DNA from: Acinetobacter calcoaceticus
GTDB taxonomy: Bacteria; Pseudomonadota; Gammaproteobacteria; Pseudomonadales; Moraxellaceae
DNA length: 64,000 bases
NCBI RefSeq assembly: GCF_900520355.1
Contig: NZ_LS999521.1
Span: 3,870,115 to 3,934,114 of the forward strand
Reading direction: 5' to 3'
Shown: positions 52,985 to 61,481 of the stretch, one piece after another
Layout: every line of letters begins with the position of its first letter
Numbering within the stretch: position 1 is the stretch's first letter
Program-made: the position numbers and the translations under genes
Notes under the pieces: model-generated
The model's input: only the letters and a program-made list of their open reading frames with translations
What the model was told of the DNA's origin: nothing
The model's database searches: none

Positions 52985-53941
52985 ATGGAATCGATCGGCA
53001 ATTTATGGCTGTATATAGCGTTCTTTGGCATTGTCATCGTAATGCTCCTGATTGACTTTTTAGGCTTTAAGCAAAAGCAAGGTCAGGATGTTTCAATTAA
53101 GCAAGCAGCTTACTGGAGTGTGGCGTGGGTGAGTGTCGCGGCATTATTTGGTGGTGGTTTATGGTTGTATCTACAGCAAACTGCTGGTGTGACCTTAGCA
53201 AACCAAAAAACCATGGAATACTTTGCAGGTTACTTACTTGAAAAGTCACTCGCGATTGACAACGTTTTCGTCTGGTTAATGATTTTCGCAGCTTTTGCTA
53301 TTCCACCTGCGCTACAACGTAAAATTTTGCTCTACGGCGTATTAGGTGCAATTGTACTTCGTACTCTCTTTATTTTTATTGGTGCATGGTTCGTTCAAGA
53401 GTTTTCTTGGGTGCTTTATATCTTTGGTGCGTTCTTGGTCTACACAGGCTTTAAGTTCTTAAAAGGTCAAGAAGAAGAAACCAATATTGAAGACATCAAA
53501 GTTCTAAAATGGTTACGTAACCACATGCGTATTACGCCACAGCTTGAAGGTGACAAGTTCTTTGTTCGTCAGAATGGTTTATTGTGGGCAACGCCGTTAT
53601 TTTTAGTTTTAATTTTGGTTGAAGCGTCTGACGTCATTTTCGCAGTCGACTCTATTCCTGCTATTTTCGCGGTAACCAGCGATCCGTTTATTGTTCTAAC
53701 AGCGAACTTAATGGCAATTTTAGGTTTACGTGCAATGTTCTTCTTACTTGCTGGCGCTGCAACTAAACTACATTACTTGCCATACGGTTTAGGCATCATC
53801 TTATTGTTCATTGGTGCAAAAATGTTGTTGCTTGATGTATTCCATATGCCAATCTGGATCTCGTTATGCTTTATCGTATTGGTGTTAGCAATTACTGCTT
53901 ATCTATCATTACGACACAACAAAAAGCAGTTGCAGTCTTAA
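52985..53941 (+). CDS. TerC/Alx family membrane protein, likely Mn2+ exporter
   Basis: 318 aa with about nine helices. Conserved acidic membrane residues of the family are present: LLIDFLGF near residue 21, EKSLAIDNVFVWLMIF near 80-95, and ILVEASDVIFAVDSIPAIFAV near 213. ATG 52985 has GGAGG 4 bp upstream. Placed behind a yybP-ykoY riboswitch, which supports the manganese-efflux function established for Alx. A 14-bp hairpin follows the stop. Confidence 0.92.
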   Translation: MESIGNLWLYIAFFGIVIVMLLIDFLGFKQKQGQDVSIKQAAYWSVAWVSVAALFGGGLWLYLQQTAGVTLANQKTMEYFAGYLLEKSLAIDNVFVWLMIFAAFAIPPALQRKILLYGVLGAIVLRTLFIFIGAWFVQEFSWVLYIFGAFLVYTGFKFLKGQEEETNIEDIKVLKWLRNHMRITPQLEGDKFFVRQNGLLWATPLFLVLILVEASDVIFAVDSIPAIFAVTSDPFIVLTANLMAILGLRAMFFLLAGAATKLHYLPYGLGIILLFIGAKMLLLDVFHMPIWISLCFIVLVLAITAYLSLRHNKKQLQS

Positions 53942-53947
53942 TTCATC

Positions 53948-53982
53948 ATATCAAGGCATCTACAGATGAGATGCCTTGATAT
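53948..53982 (+). terminator. Hairpin after terC
   Basis: ATATCAAGGCATCT and its perfect complement around a 7-nt loop. The T-run after it is short. The rest of 53983-54209 is AT-rich and may hold activator sites for the sigma-54 promoter, which I could not identify. Confidence 0.7.
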
Positions 53983-54209
53983 TCAAATTTTCAAAGTAGG
54001 CTGTATTTAAAAATACAGAAATATTATATATCCGCCTAAAAGTGCTTTTTATTGTGGCTTCTTCGCAATTAATGAGTGTCATTTAAGTGCATTGCCAACA
54101 ATCACCTTAATTTTTTAAACATAGACTATAACGAATACTCAAAAATAGAACCCTTTAATCTTTTGTATTTTAAAAATTTTATTCTCTTTTTCTTTATTAA
54201 AAATCTATA

Positions 54210-54226
54210 TTGGCAAGCTCTTTGCA
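54210..54226 (+). promoter_or_regulatory. Sigma-54-type promoter upstream of Rieske oxygenase
   Basis: TTGGCAAGCTCTTTGCA: GG at 54212-54213 and GC at 54224-54225 with exactly 10 bp between, matching the -24/-12 consensus TGGCAC-N5-TTGCA except one base. The start site would be near 54237, giving a leader of about 60 nt. Confidence 0.7.
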
Positions 54227-54256
54227 TCTCCTAAAAAGAAAAAAGCCTAGATTTTA

Positions 54257-54283
54257 AGGGCTCGTGAGAGCCCTAATTTTTTT
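54257..54283 (+). terminator. Leader hairpin, possible attenuator
   Basis: AGGGCTC and its complement around a GTGA loop, followed by AATTTTTTTT, directly before the AAGGAG ribosome-binding site. It lies downstream of the sigma-54-type promoter, so it could end transcription in the leader. Confidence 0.7.
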
Positions 54284-54296
54284 AAGGAGTGATGCC

Positions 54297-55352
54297 ATGA
54301 ATGCTATTCCCACTTTAACCCCACTTGCTATGCCGTGTAACAGCAGTTTTGATGCAAAAGATTGGGAAATTTTATCTAGTCACTGGTACCCAGTTGCCCG
54401 TATTCAAGACGTCTCTACTGCACCACAACGAGTGACGCTATTAGACGTGAATATGGCTCTGTATAAAACAGAAAGTGGTGAAATTCACCTCGTTCGGGAC
54501 ATTTGCCCTCATCGTGGTGTGCCTTTAACCAAAGGGTGGGTAGAAGGGGAGGAAATTGTGTGTCCCTATCACGGTCTGCGTTACAACACCGAAGGGAAAT
54601 GTACCCAAATTCCCGCACAGCCCGAATTAACCAAAATTTCAGATCGCTTTTCTTTAACAAAATTTCCAGTCGTGCAACGTTATGGCCTAATCTGGACCAG
54701 TATTCATGGTCGTGATATTGCTAAAGCCAATATTCCTGTATTAGATACTTGGGACCAGACAGACCATCAAGCGATTTTGCCACCTTTTGTCGATATTGGC
54801 GGTTCTAGCGGACGTCAACTTGAAGGTTTTATTGATGTCGCACATTTTGCATGGGTACATCACAACGCATTTGCTGATCGCGATAACCCTGTAGTGCCCA
54901 AATACCAAACTGAACGTACCAATTATGGCTTAAAAACGGTCTATATCAGTAATGTCAGCAACTATCCACATGAGCTAAAACATTTAGAGCCGAAAGGCTT
55001 TTTATGGAAACGCACCTTTGATATTTATCCACCTTTTTCAGCAATACTTACTGTCGATTTTCCAGAAGGCGGCATTTTAAAAATCTTGAACGCTTGTTGT
55101 CCTGTATCAAGCAATAAAACCCGATTATTTGTTCCTTTAACACGTAACTTTGATCAAACAGGTGATTTAGAAAAAGTATATGCATTTAATGCCCAAATTT
55201 TTGCCGAAGATCAGGACATCATCGAATCACAAAAGCCAGAAGAGCTTCCTTTGGACTTGATGATGGAAGCTCATTTTGAAGCAGACCGCTCTTCAACAAC
55301 TTACCGCCGGATTTTGGCTGAATGGGGACTAAGTAAACGTTATACCGTTTAA
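54297..55352 (+). CDS. Rieske-type ring-hydroxylating oxygenase (HpxD-like)
   Basis: 351 aa from ATG 54297 (AAGGAG 7 bp upstream). Rieske cluster: CPHRGVPLTKGW then CPYHGLRY near residues 70-95, giving C-x-H-N16-C-x2-H. Mononuclear iron site DVAHFAWVHH (D-x2-H-x4-H) near 182-191. Such oxygenases need a separate reductase, absent here. It is directly followed by guanine deaminase. In Klebsiella the Rieske protein HpxD takes part in purine (xanthine/hypoxanthine) oxidation, so a purine substrate is the best guess; VanA-type demethylation is the alternative. Confidence 0.85.
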   Translation: MNAIPTLTPLAMPCNSSFDAKDWEILSSHWYPVARIQDVSTAPQRVTLLDVNMALYKTESGEIHLVRDICPHRGVPLTKGWVEGEEIVCPYHGLRYNTEGKCTQIPAQPELTKISDRFSLTKFPVVQRYGLIWTSIHGRDIAKANIPVLDTWDQTDHQAILPPFVDIGGSSGRQLEGFIDVAHFAWVHHNAFADRDNPVVPKYQTERTNYGLKTVYISNVSNYPHELKHLEPKGFLWKRTFDIYPPFSAILTVDFPEGGILKILNACCPVSSNKTRLFVPLTRNFDQTGDLEKVYAFNAQIFAEDQDIIESQKPEELPLDLMMEAHFEADRSSTTYRRILAEWGLSKRYTV

Positions 55353-55408
55353 ATCTTGGCTAACTGGGGTACAATCAACCGAAAAAAGTGAAAATATAAA
55401 GGCTTTCC

Positions 55409-56734
55409 ATGTCATTGATAGCAAATACCACTGTAGTTCGTGGTCGTTTTTTAGATATCCAACAAACCGTCTCAGAGCCAACTGATATTCCAAATTATGT
55501 GCGCTATTTGGAAGATGGTGTATTGATTAGTGAACATGGAAAAATCATTTGGTTTGGCGCATGGGAAGAAGCTCAAAAGCATCTTCCTGCTGGAGTTGAA
55601 ATTCAACACTATCCAGAACAGTTGATTGTACCCGGCTTTATTGATACCCATATTCACTTCCCACAAACTGAAATGGTTGGAGCTTACGGCGAACAACTTT
55701 TGAGTTGGTTAAATACCTATACTTTTCCAACTGAAATCCAGTTTAAAGACAAAGCATATGCAAGTGAAATTGCCCAGTTCTTTGTTCAGGAACTCTTAAA
55801 ACACGGTACAACCACCGCTCTAGTCTTCTGTACAGTTCATCCTGAGTCAGTAGATGCTTTATTTGAAGCCGCAGAAGACGTTCAGATGCGTTTAATTGCT
55901 GGTAAGGTACTCATGGACCGCAATGCGCCAGATGCGCTGTGTGACACACCAGAAACCGCTTACAGCGATACAAAAGCACTTATTGAAAAATGGCATGGTA
56001 AAGGTCGTGCTCTTTATGCGATTACCCCACGTTTTGCGCCAACCTCTACTCCCGAACAGTTAGAAAGAGCAGGGCAGTTAAAACAAGAATTCCCTGATGT
56101 CTATGTTCATACGCATTTAAGTGAAAATAAAGATGAAATCGCATGGGTGAAATCTTTATTTCCAGAACAATCAGGCTATTTAGATGTCTATCAACATTAT
56201 GGTTTAACTGGCAAACGATCTGTTTTTGCTCATTGTGTTCATTTAGAAGATGAAGAATGGCAATGTATGCACGATACGCAATCGGCCATCGCATTTTGTC
56301 CAACTTCAAACTTGTTTTTAGGTAGTGGTTTATTTCCATTGAAAAAAACGTGGGAAAAACAAGTGAAAGTGGGCTTAGGTACAGATATCGGTGCTGGTAC
56401 ATCATTTAGCTTATTACAAACCGTTAACGAGGCTTATAAGGTCCAACAATTACAAGGCGATAAGCTTTCTGCTTTTGAAGCGCTTTATCATGCAACGTTA
56501 GGTGGAGCAAAAGCACTTGATCTGCACGACCAGTTAGGCAATTTCAACATCGGTAAAGAAGCAGATTTTGTTGTCTTGAATCTTAAGCCAACAGCATTAC
56601 AGCAACTTCGCCAGTCTAAATCTAAGTCTGTTGAAGATGCGCTGTTTGCATTATTCACTTTAGGTGATGACCGTAATATTGAGGCGACTTATATTTATGG
56701 AAAACGTGCTTATCAAAAAGAAACAGCCCAATAA
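55409..56734 (+). CDS. guaD: Guanine deaminase
   Basis: 441 aa amidohydrolase: guanine to xanthine and ammonia. Zinc-site motifs PGFIDTHIHFPQ near residue 75, HTHLSENKDE near 232, FAHCVHLEDEEW near 274 and GLGTDIGAGTSF near 323, in the order of the family. Follows the Rieske oxygenase by 56 bp on the same strand, so probably under the same nitrogen-type promoter: deamination would give xanthine for the oxygenase. Confidence 0.93.
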   Translation: MSLIANTTVVRGRFLDIQQTVSEPTDIPNYVRYLEDGVLISEHGKIIWFGAWEEAQKHLPAGVEIQHYPEQLIVPGFIDTHIHFPQTEMVGAYGEQLLSWLNTYTFPTEIQFKDKAYASEIAQFFVQELLKHGTTTALVFCTVHPESVDALFEAAEDVQMRLIAGKVLMDRNAPDALCDTPETAYSDTKALIEKWHGKGRALYAITPRFAPTSTPEQLERAGQLKQEFPDVYVHTHLSENKDEIAWVKSLFPEQSGYLDVYQHYGLTGKRSVFAHCVHLEDEEWQCMHDTQSAIAFCPTSNLFLGSGLFPLKKTWEKQVKVGLGTDIGAGTSFSLLQTVNEAYKVQQLQGDKLSAFEALYHATLGGAKALDLHDQLGNFNIGKEADFVVLNLKPTALQQLRQSKSKSVEDALFALFTLGDDRNIEATYIYGKRAYQKETAQ

Positions 56735-56890
56735 AAATCGGGCCGTTAAGTTTTTGTTATTATTTGGAATATGTGCTCTTGCATTAAAGCGGGATCGGCA
56801 TATCTCTCAAAATGATAAAATTTCAGAGTCATCAAAGGGTGCATGAAAAGTCATTTTGCTTTAAAATTTTACCATTAACTCAGATTTTAG

Positions 56891-56916
56891 AGGTGTTGCA
56901 GGTCAACACCTTTTTT
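56891..56916 (+). terminator. Terminator before hpt
   Basis: AGGTGTTG / CAACACCT stem, 5-nt loop, T6. The remaining intergenic bases 56735-56890 show no gene with a ribosome-binding site. Confidence 0.88.
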
Positions 56917-56948
56917 ATTTTTTCTTTTATATCTTGTAGGAATCTGAC

Positions 56949-57476
56949 ATGACTGTTGCAATGAGCATCATGATTTCAACCGAAGAAATTCAAGCAAAAG
57001 TCAAAGAGCTCGGCGAGCAAATTAACGCTCACTACGCCAATAGTGACAAAGAGTTGGTCCTGATTGGGCTACTGCGTGGTTCTGTTATTTTCATGGCAGA
57101 CTTATGCCGAACAATTACCAAACCGCATGAACTCGACTTTATGACAGTGTCTAGCTACGGCGGCGGTACGACTTCAAGTCGGGATGTTAAAATCTTAAAA
57201 GATCTTGATGGTGAAATTCGCGGTAAAGATGTGTTAGTTGTTGAAGATATTATCGATTCAGGTAATACCTTAAGCAAAGTCATGGAAATGTTGCAAACTC
57301 GAGATCCAAATTCAATTCAATTATGCACATTGGTGAGTAAACCATCTCGCCGTGAAATTGATCTCGAAGTTAAATTTTTAGGTTTTGAAGTTGAAGATAA
57401 GTTCATTGTGGGTTATGGATTAGACTACGACCAAAAATATCGCCACTTACCATTTATTGGCGAAATTGGTTTATAA
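56949..57476 (+). CDS. hpt: Hypoxanthine phosphoribosyltransferase
   Basis: 175 aa purine salvage enzyme joining hypoxanthine (or guanine) to PRPP. PRPP motif VLVVEDIIDSGNTL near residue 96-109, preceded by LIGLLRGSVIFMADLCR and MTVSSYGGGT. Start MTVAMSI with TAGGAA upstream. Between terminators, so an independent unit despite the adjacent purine catabolic genes. Confidence 0.95.
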   Translation: MTVAMSIMISTEEIQAKVKELGEQINAHYANSDKELVLIGLLRGSVIFMADLCRTITKPHELDFMTVSSYGGGTTSSRDVKILKDLDGEIRGKDVLVVEDIIDSGNTLSKVMEMLQTRDPNSIQLCTLVSKPSRREIDLEVKFLGFEVEDKFIVGYGLDYDQKYRHLPFIGEIGL

Positions 57477-57482
57477 ATTTAA

Positions 57483-57513
57483 AAAAATAGCACCGTGAGG
57501 TGCTATTTTTTTA
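57483..57513 (+). terminator. Terminator of hpt
   Basis: AAAAATAGCACC and its complement around GTGA; T7 after. Confidence 0.92.
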
Positions 57514-57646
57514 TATAAAACTTAGCTTCGAACAAAAAAGACACAAAAAGTCGCAATCTGCTACAGACAAAATAGACAGCTCTCAAGCACGATAGAATAT
57601 GAAGCAAAATCATTAACTTCATCAAAAAAACAACTGGAGAAAAAAT

Positions 57647-57898
57647 ATGTGGTCACTCATTGTCGCTATTGTGGTTGGTTTCTTTGCTGGCTTAATCGCT
57701 CGTGCCTTACATCCTGGAGATGATAAAGCAGGTTTTATCGTAACTACCTTAATTGGTATTGCAGGCTCACTTCTAGCCACGTATGGTGGCCGTTTACTTG
57801 GCCTCTACGGAGAAAATTCAGCTGCGGGCTTTATCGCATCCGTTATTGGTGCAGTCGTTATTCTCTTTATTTATAATTTAATTGCACGAAAAAGTTAA
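57647..57898 (+). CDS. GlsB/YeaQ/YmgE-family membrane protein
   Basis: 83 aa, three short helices with the Gly-rich pattern of transglycosylase-associated proteins: FAGLIARALHPGDDKAGFIVTTLIGIAGS and the end SVIGAVVILFIYNLI. GGAG 9 bp before the ATG. Small stress-associated inner-membrane protein; molecular role unknown. Own terminator. Confidence 0.9.
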   Translation: MWSLIVAIVVGFFAGLIARALHPGDDKAGFIVTTLIGIAGSLLATYGGRLLGLYGENSAAGFIASVIGAVVILFIYNLIARKS

Positions 57899-57913
57899 TG
57901 ACTTTTAGGTAAT

Positions 57914-57938
57914 AAAAAAGCACCAGATGGTGCTTTTT
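57914..57938. terminator. Terminator between glsB-like and dsbC-like genes
   Basis: AAAAAGCACC / GGTGCTTTTT with an AGAT loop between convergent genes. Confidence 0.9.
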
Positions 57939-57947
57939 TAATTCATT

Positions 57948-58646
57948 TTATAGACCTAACTCTTTCCAAACTGACTGAATTTCTTCGGCAGATCGAGCAC
58001 CTACCAGTTTAAATCCGTTTGCAAAAATCAGAGTAGGAGTACCATTAAAGCCTAACTTTCTTCCGAGCTCTAAATTACGGTCAATTGGATTAGCACAGCT
58101 CGTAACCGTTGGTTTAACACCTTGCTGAATCAATTTTTTCCATGAATATGATTGATTTGGCGCACACCAAACCTGCCTAGAAACAACGATAGACTGAGGT
58201 TTTAAAGGATAGATGAACGTGTAAATGGTCACATCTTTCAACTTGTCGAGTTCAGGTTCAAGCTGCTTGCAATAAGGGCAGTTTGGATCAGTAAATACTG
58301 CTAAAACATGCTGTCCATTACCTTTAACCGTTTTAATTGCATCTTTTAAAGGGAGCTGTTTCCAGTCAATTGAGTTCTGTCCTAAAACTAGATCTTTGGT
58401 CAAATTCTTCTGATCTTTTAATCGAATCATAGAGCCAACAAACATATGCTGACCATCTTCGCCGACATAGATGATTTGTTCATCCAGATTAGCGCTATAT
58501 AACCCTTGCATTTCGGTTTTCTGGATATTGCTAATTTTCAAATTAGGGTACTGTTTTTTAATATTTTCCTTAACAGTATCCACATTAGCCAAACTCAAAC
58601 TTGCCGTTAAGCTAAATAATGCCAATATTCCTAGTTTTTTAAGCAT
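57948..58646 (-). CDS. DsbC-like thiol:disulfide interchange protein
   Basis: 232 aa. Signal peptide 1-20 (ending LSLA), N-terminal dimerisation domain (about 21-80, NVDTVKENIKKQYPNLKISNIQ), linker helix, then thioredoxin domain with FTDPNCPYCKQLEP (CPYC) near residue 118 and cis-Pro FNGTPTLIFANG near 200. Periplasmic disulfide isomerase that repairs wrong disulfides, complementing DsbA at 8.4 kb. DsbD not in the window. Confidence 0.92.
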   Translation of the reverse strand: MLKKLGILALFSLTASLSLANVDTVKENIKKQYPNLKISNIQKTEMQGLYSANLDEQIIYVGEDGQHMFVGSMIRLKDQKNLTKDLVLGQNSIDWKQLPLKDAIKTVKGNGQHVLAVFTDPNCPYCKQLEPELDKLKDVTIYTFIYPLKPQSIVVSRQVWCAPNQSYSWKKLIQQGVKPTVTSCANPIDRNLELGRKLGFNGTPTLIFANGFKLVGARSAEEIQSVWKELGL

Positions 58647-58741
58647 AAAACCGACTCATAGGTAGGAGAGGACCTCATTTTAATCAGTTCCGCTCTTTGA
58701 AACAGAACTGATTACCGAGTTATAACCAAACTGCCACTCAT

Positions 58742-59722
58742 TTACGCCAATGTTTCACGTGGAACATAAGTAGGTTTTAGAATATTAATTTCCACGGATA
58801 TATGCACAATTTCATCATGAATCGATAAAGCTTGACGAATCTGGTCTGCGGTTAAAGAAATATCATCGGTTTCGAGCGCCAGAATACAAGAAAACTTGCC
58901 TTTTGCGACTTTCCAGACATGAATATCCGTGATTTCAACATACTGTGGAAATTCAGCAATCACTTCACGAATTTCTTCAACCACAGGATGATCCATTTCT
59001 GCATCTAGAAGGGTTTTTCCTGTTTCTTTCATTAATCCCAAAGACCATTTCGCGACTAAAATAGCCCCTAAAATGCCTAAAAGTGCATCTAAAAAATCCC
59101 AACCGAAATACTTACCCGCACAAAGCGCAATAATTGCAAAAACAGAAGTCACGGCATCTGCAACTACGTGTAAAAAAGCAGCTTTTTGATTTAAATCATG
59201 GTGCTGATGCCCATGTTCATGCTGGTGATGGTGATGGTGATGGTGATGGTGATGGTGATGGTGATGGTGACCATCATCGTGAAGTAACCATGCGCAAATC
59301 AAATTAATGATCAACCCTAGAATTGCAATGGGAATCGCTTCATTATAAAAAATCTCAACCGGATTAAATAAACGTTGTATCGACTGAAACGCCATAAAAA
59401 TGGCTACAACCATTAGCAAAATCGCACTGCTATAACCCGCTAAAATCTCAATTTTCCAAGTTCCAAAACTAAACCGATGATCTTTGGAATAATGACGAGC
59501 CGCACGATAAGCAAAATAGGCTAAACCGAGTGCCAACATATGCGAACTCATATGCCAACCATCAGCCAGAAGCGCCATTGAATTGAAAAACCATCCACCG
59601 AATATTTCTAACACCATCATGGATGCCGTTAAAATGGTTGCAATCAAAATACGTTTTTGCGCCAGTGGATTTCCTTCATCAAACTGATGTTGATGATGAC
59701 GTGATACACTATGATCCTGCAT
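58742..59722 (-). CDS. Cation diffusion facilitator exporter, DmeF-like
   Basis: About 326 aa from ATG 59722; a TTG at 59737 has GGGAG 5 bp upstream and would add five residues. Six helices; family residues in LLADGWHMSSHML near 46 (the ADGWHM form is typical of DmeF) and HVVADAVTSV near 185. A cytoplasmic loop near 150-175 has 15 consecutive His plus more His, encoded by hexanucleotide repeats. Predicted to pump Co2+/Ni2+ or Zn2+ to the periplasm in exchange for protons. Divergent from an RcnR-type sensor with a shared operator. Last codons include a parS-like site. Confidence 0.9.
   Translation of the reverse strand: MQDHSVSRHHQHQFDEGNPLAQKRILIATILTASMMVLEIFGGWFFNSMALLADGWHMSSHMLALGLAYFAYRAARHYSKDHRFSFGTWKIEILAGYSSAILLMVVAIFMAFQSIQRLFNPVEIFYNEAIPIAILGLIINLICAWLLHDDGHHHHHHHHHHHHHHHQHEHGHQHHDLNQKAAFLHVVADAVTSVFAIIALCAGKYFGWDFLDALLGILGAILVAKWSLGLMKETGKTLLDAEMDHPVVEEIREVIAEFPQYVEITDIHVWKVAKGKFSCILALETDDISLTADQIRQALSIHDEIVHISVEINILKPTYVPRETLA
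58751..58766 (+). promoter_or_regulatory. parS-like site at the end of the CDF gene
   Basis: TGTTTCACGTGGAACA, identical to the site at 17664-17679, lying in the last codons (coding VPRET on the minus strand). Confidence 0.85.
59223..59270 (+). repeat. Eight tandem TGGTGA hexamers
   Basis: 48 bp of perfect 6-bp repeat coding on the minus strand for alternating CAC/CAT His codons. Copy-number change keeps the frame and would change the His tract by two residues per unit. Confidence 0.95.
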
Positions 59723-59737
59723 AAAATTCAAACCCAA

Positions 59738-59756
59738 TATACTCCCTACCAGTATA
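59738..59756. promoter_or_regulatory. RcnR/CsoR-type operator between cdf and sensor
   Basis: TATACT and AGTATA around CCCTACC; on the minus strand TACTGGTAGGGAGTA resembles the RcnR box TACT-G6-N-AGTA. It overlaps the start region of the exporter and lies 23 bp before the sensor start. Confidence 0.75.
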
Positions 59757-59779
59757 TTGAATTATACAAGAGAACACAG

Positions 59780-60043
59780 ATGAGTCACATTGGTCAGGAT
59801 AAAAAAATACTTAATCGTGTAAAACGACTAAAAGGGCAAATTAACAGTATTGAGCATGCCGTTGAACAGTCGGATATTTCATGCATAGAAATACTACAGC
59901 AAGTCGCTGCAATTAAAGGGGCAATAAACGGCCTGATGAGTGAATTGATGGAACAACATTTACATCACCATGTGCTCAAAGAAGCACAGGTTGATCAAAA
60001 TGAATTAGATGAGTTTTTAAAAGTTCTAAAAAGATACGGCTAA
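59780..60043 (+). CDS. RcnR/FrmR/CsoR-family metal sensor, RcnR-like
   Basis: 87 aa from ATG 59780 (MSHIGQDKK), all-helical repressor. His3, Cys35, His60 and His64 sit at the same positions as the Co/Ni ligands of E. coli RcnR, and HLHHH at 60-64 adds two more. RVKRLKGQI (13-21) is the DNA-binding/tetramer helix. It should repress the divergent exporter until Co2+ or Ni2+ binds, as in DmeR-DmeF pairs. Formaldehyde-type FrmR would share His60 but not His64. Confidence 0.88.
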   Translation: MSHIGQDKKILNRVKRLKGQINSIEHAVEQSDISCIEILQQVAAIKGAINGLMSELMEQHLHHHVLKEAQVDQNELDEFLKVLKRYG

Positions 60044-60089
60044 CGAGATGACTGAATGACACAGCCATCTGCATCATTCAGTTTTTTAA

Positions 60090-61445
60090 TTATTTTCCAA
60101 TACAAAACGAACCAAAGATTTTGCCTAATAGGTCATCGGCGCTAAAGTCACCGGTAATTTCACCTAAAGCATTCTGAGCAAGTCGTAATGATTCAGCAAC
60201 AAGTTCACCTGCGTTAAATACCACAAGTTGTTCATGGGCCTCTGAGAGATAGAGCTGTGTGCGTTTCATTGCGTCTAAATGACGTGTTCTGGCAATAAAG
60301 GTGTCTTCCTCAGGATGAAAGCCTGCATGAGCTGTAATCGCGTCTACGAGGCCTTGTACGCCCATCTCTTGTTTGGCAGAAACGGTAATATGACGGAACC
60401 CTTGAAAATCGCTTATTTCAGCTAACTGACCAGTTAAATCGCATTTATTACCAATTAACATTAAACGACGCGGCTCAATATGTTCAGCAAAATATTCTTG
60501 AGCTAGTTTTAATGGATCATCGCCTTGATTTAAGTCATAAACCAACAATAACAAATCAGCCTGTTCAATTTCTTTAATTGCTCTGCGAATCCCTTCTTTT
60601 TCAACGATATCACCCGTTTCACGGAGACCTGCGGTGTCTGTTAAGGTAATTGGCAAACCATTTAAACTAATTTTTTCATGTAAAACATCGCGAGTTGTAC
60701 CAGCAATGTCTGTCACAATTGCACGCTCAACGCCAGCAAGCGCATTCAACAAGCTCGATTTACCCGCATTTGGCTTACCAGCAATCACAACTTGCAAACC
60801 TTCACGTAGTAATTGGCCTTGTCGTGCAGACATTTGCACGCCATGTACAGACTGTCGTACATCTTCAAGTAAAGCTAAAATTTTGCCATCAGCCAAAAAG
60901 TCGATTTCTTCTTCAGGAAAATCTATTGCGGCTTCCACATGCAAACGTAAATGAATCAGTTTTTCTAAAACGGTATTAATTTTTGTTGAAAAAGCGCCTT
61001 GCAAAGAACGAACAGCAGAACGTGCAGCAGCTTGCGATGTCGCATCAATCAAATCTGCAATCGCTTCAGCTTGCACTAAGTCCATCTTGCCATTTTCAAA
61101 GGCTCGCATGGAAAACTCACCCGCTTTTGCGGCAATGGCACCAAGTTCAAATAGTCGACCTAGCAAGGCATTTTGGATAACTGGGCCACCATGGCCTTGT
61201 AGCTCTACAACATCCTCACCTGTAAATGAGTGAGGATTTGGAAAACATAGAACAATGCCTTCATCCATAATGCTCCCATCGACATCATAAAACTTACGGA
61301 AACCCGCCATACGTGCTTCAGGCAAGTTTTTCTGTGTCAGGTTTTGAGCAATTTCATAAGCCTTAGGTCCCGATAGGCGAATAACCCCCACACCACCACG
61401 CCCTGGCGGCGTTGCAATTGCGGCAATTGTGGTTTGACTTTGCAT
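60090..61445 (-). CDS. mnmE: tRNA modification GTPase MnmE
   Basis: 451 aa from ATG 61445 (AGGTG upstream; an in-frame GTG at 61454 overlaps that site). N-terminal folate domain starting TIAAIATPPGRGGVGVIRLSG, helical domain with an inserted G domain (GKPNAGKSSLLNAL, DTAGLRETGD, GNKCD), and the C-terminal FCIGK that ends all MnmE. With MnmG it makes 5-carboxymethylaminomethyl-uridine in tRNA wobble position. Standard mnmE-yidC-yidD-rnpA order. Confidence 0.97.
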   Translation of the reverse strand: MQSQTTIAAIATPPGRGGVGVIRLSGPKAYEIAQNLTQKNLPEARMAGFRKFYDVDGSIMDEGIVLCFPNPHSFTGEDVVELQGHGGPVIQNALLGRLFELGAIAAKAGEFSMRAFENGKMDLVQAEAIADLIDATSQAAARSAVRSLQGAFSTKINTVLEKLIHLRLHVEAAIDFPEEEIDFLADGKILALLEDVRQSVHGVQMSARQGQLLREGLQVVIAGKPNAGKSSLLNALAGVERAIVTDIAGTTRDVLHEKISLNGLPITLTDTAGLRETGDIVEKEGIRRAIKEIEQADLLLLVYDLNQGDDPLKLAQEYFAEHIEPRRLMLIGNKCDLTGQLAEISDFQGFRHITVSAKQEMGVQGLVDAITAHAGFHPEEDTFIARTRHLDAMKRTQLYLSEAHEQLVVFNAGELVAESLRLAQNALGEITGDFSADDLLGKIFGSFCIGK

Positions 61446-61481
61446 ATTATTCACCTAAAAACCTAAAATCCAGCCAAAGAA

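Noticed and set aside
52818..53018. 66-codon ORF before terC
   Set aside because: It overlaps the riboswitch and the terC start; the conserved RNA structure explains the sequence better.
60634..60979. Plus-strand ORFs opposite mnmE
   Set aside because: Antisense shadows of a highly conserved gene, no ribosome-binding site.
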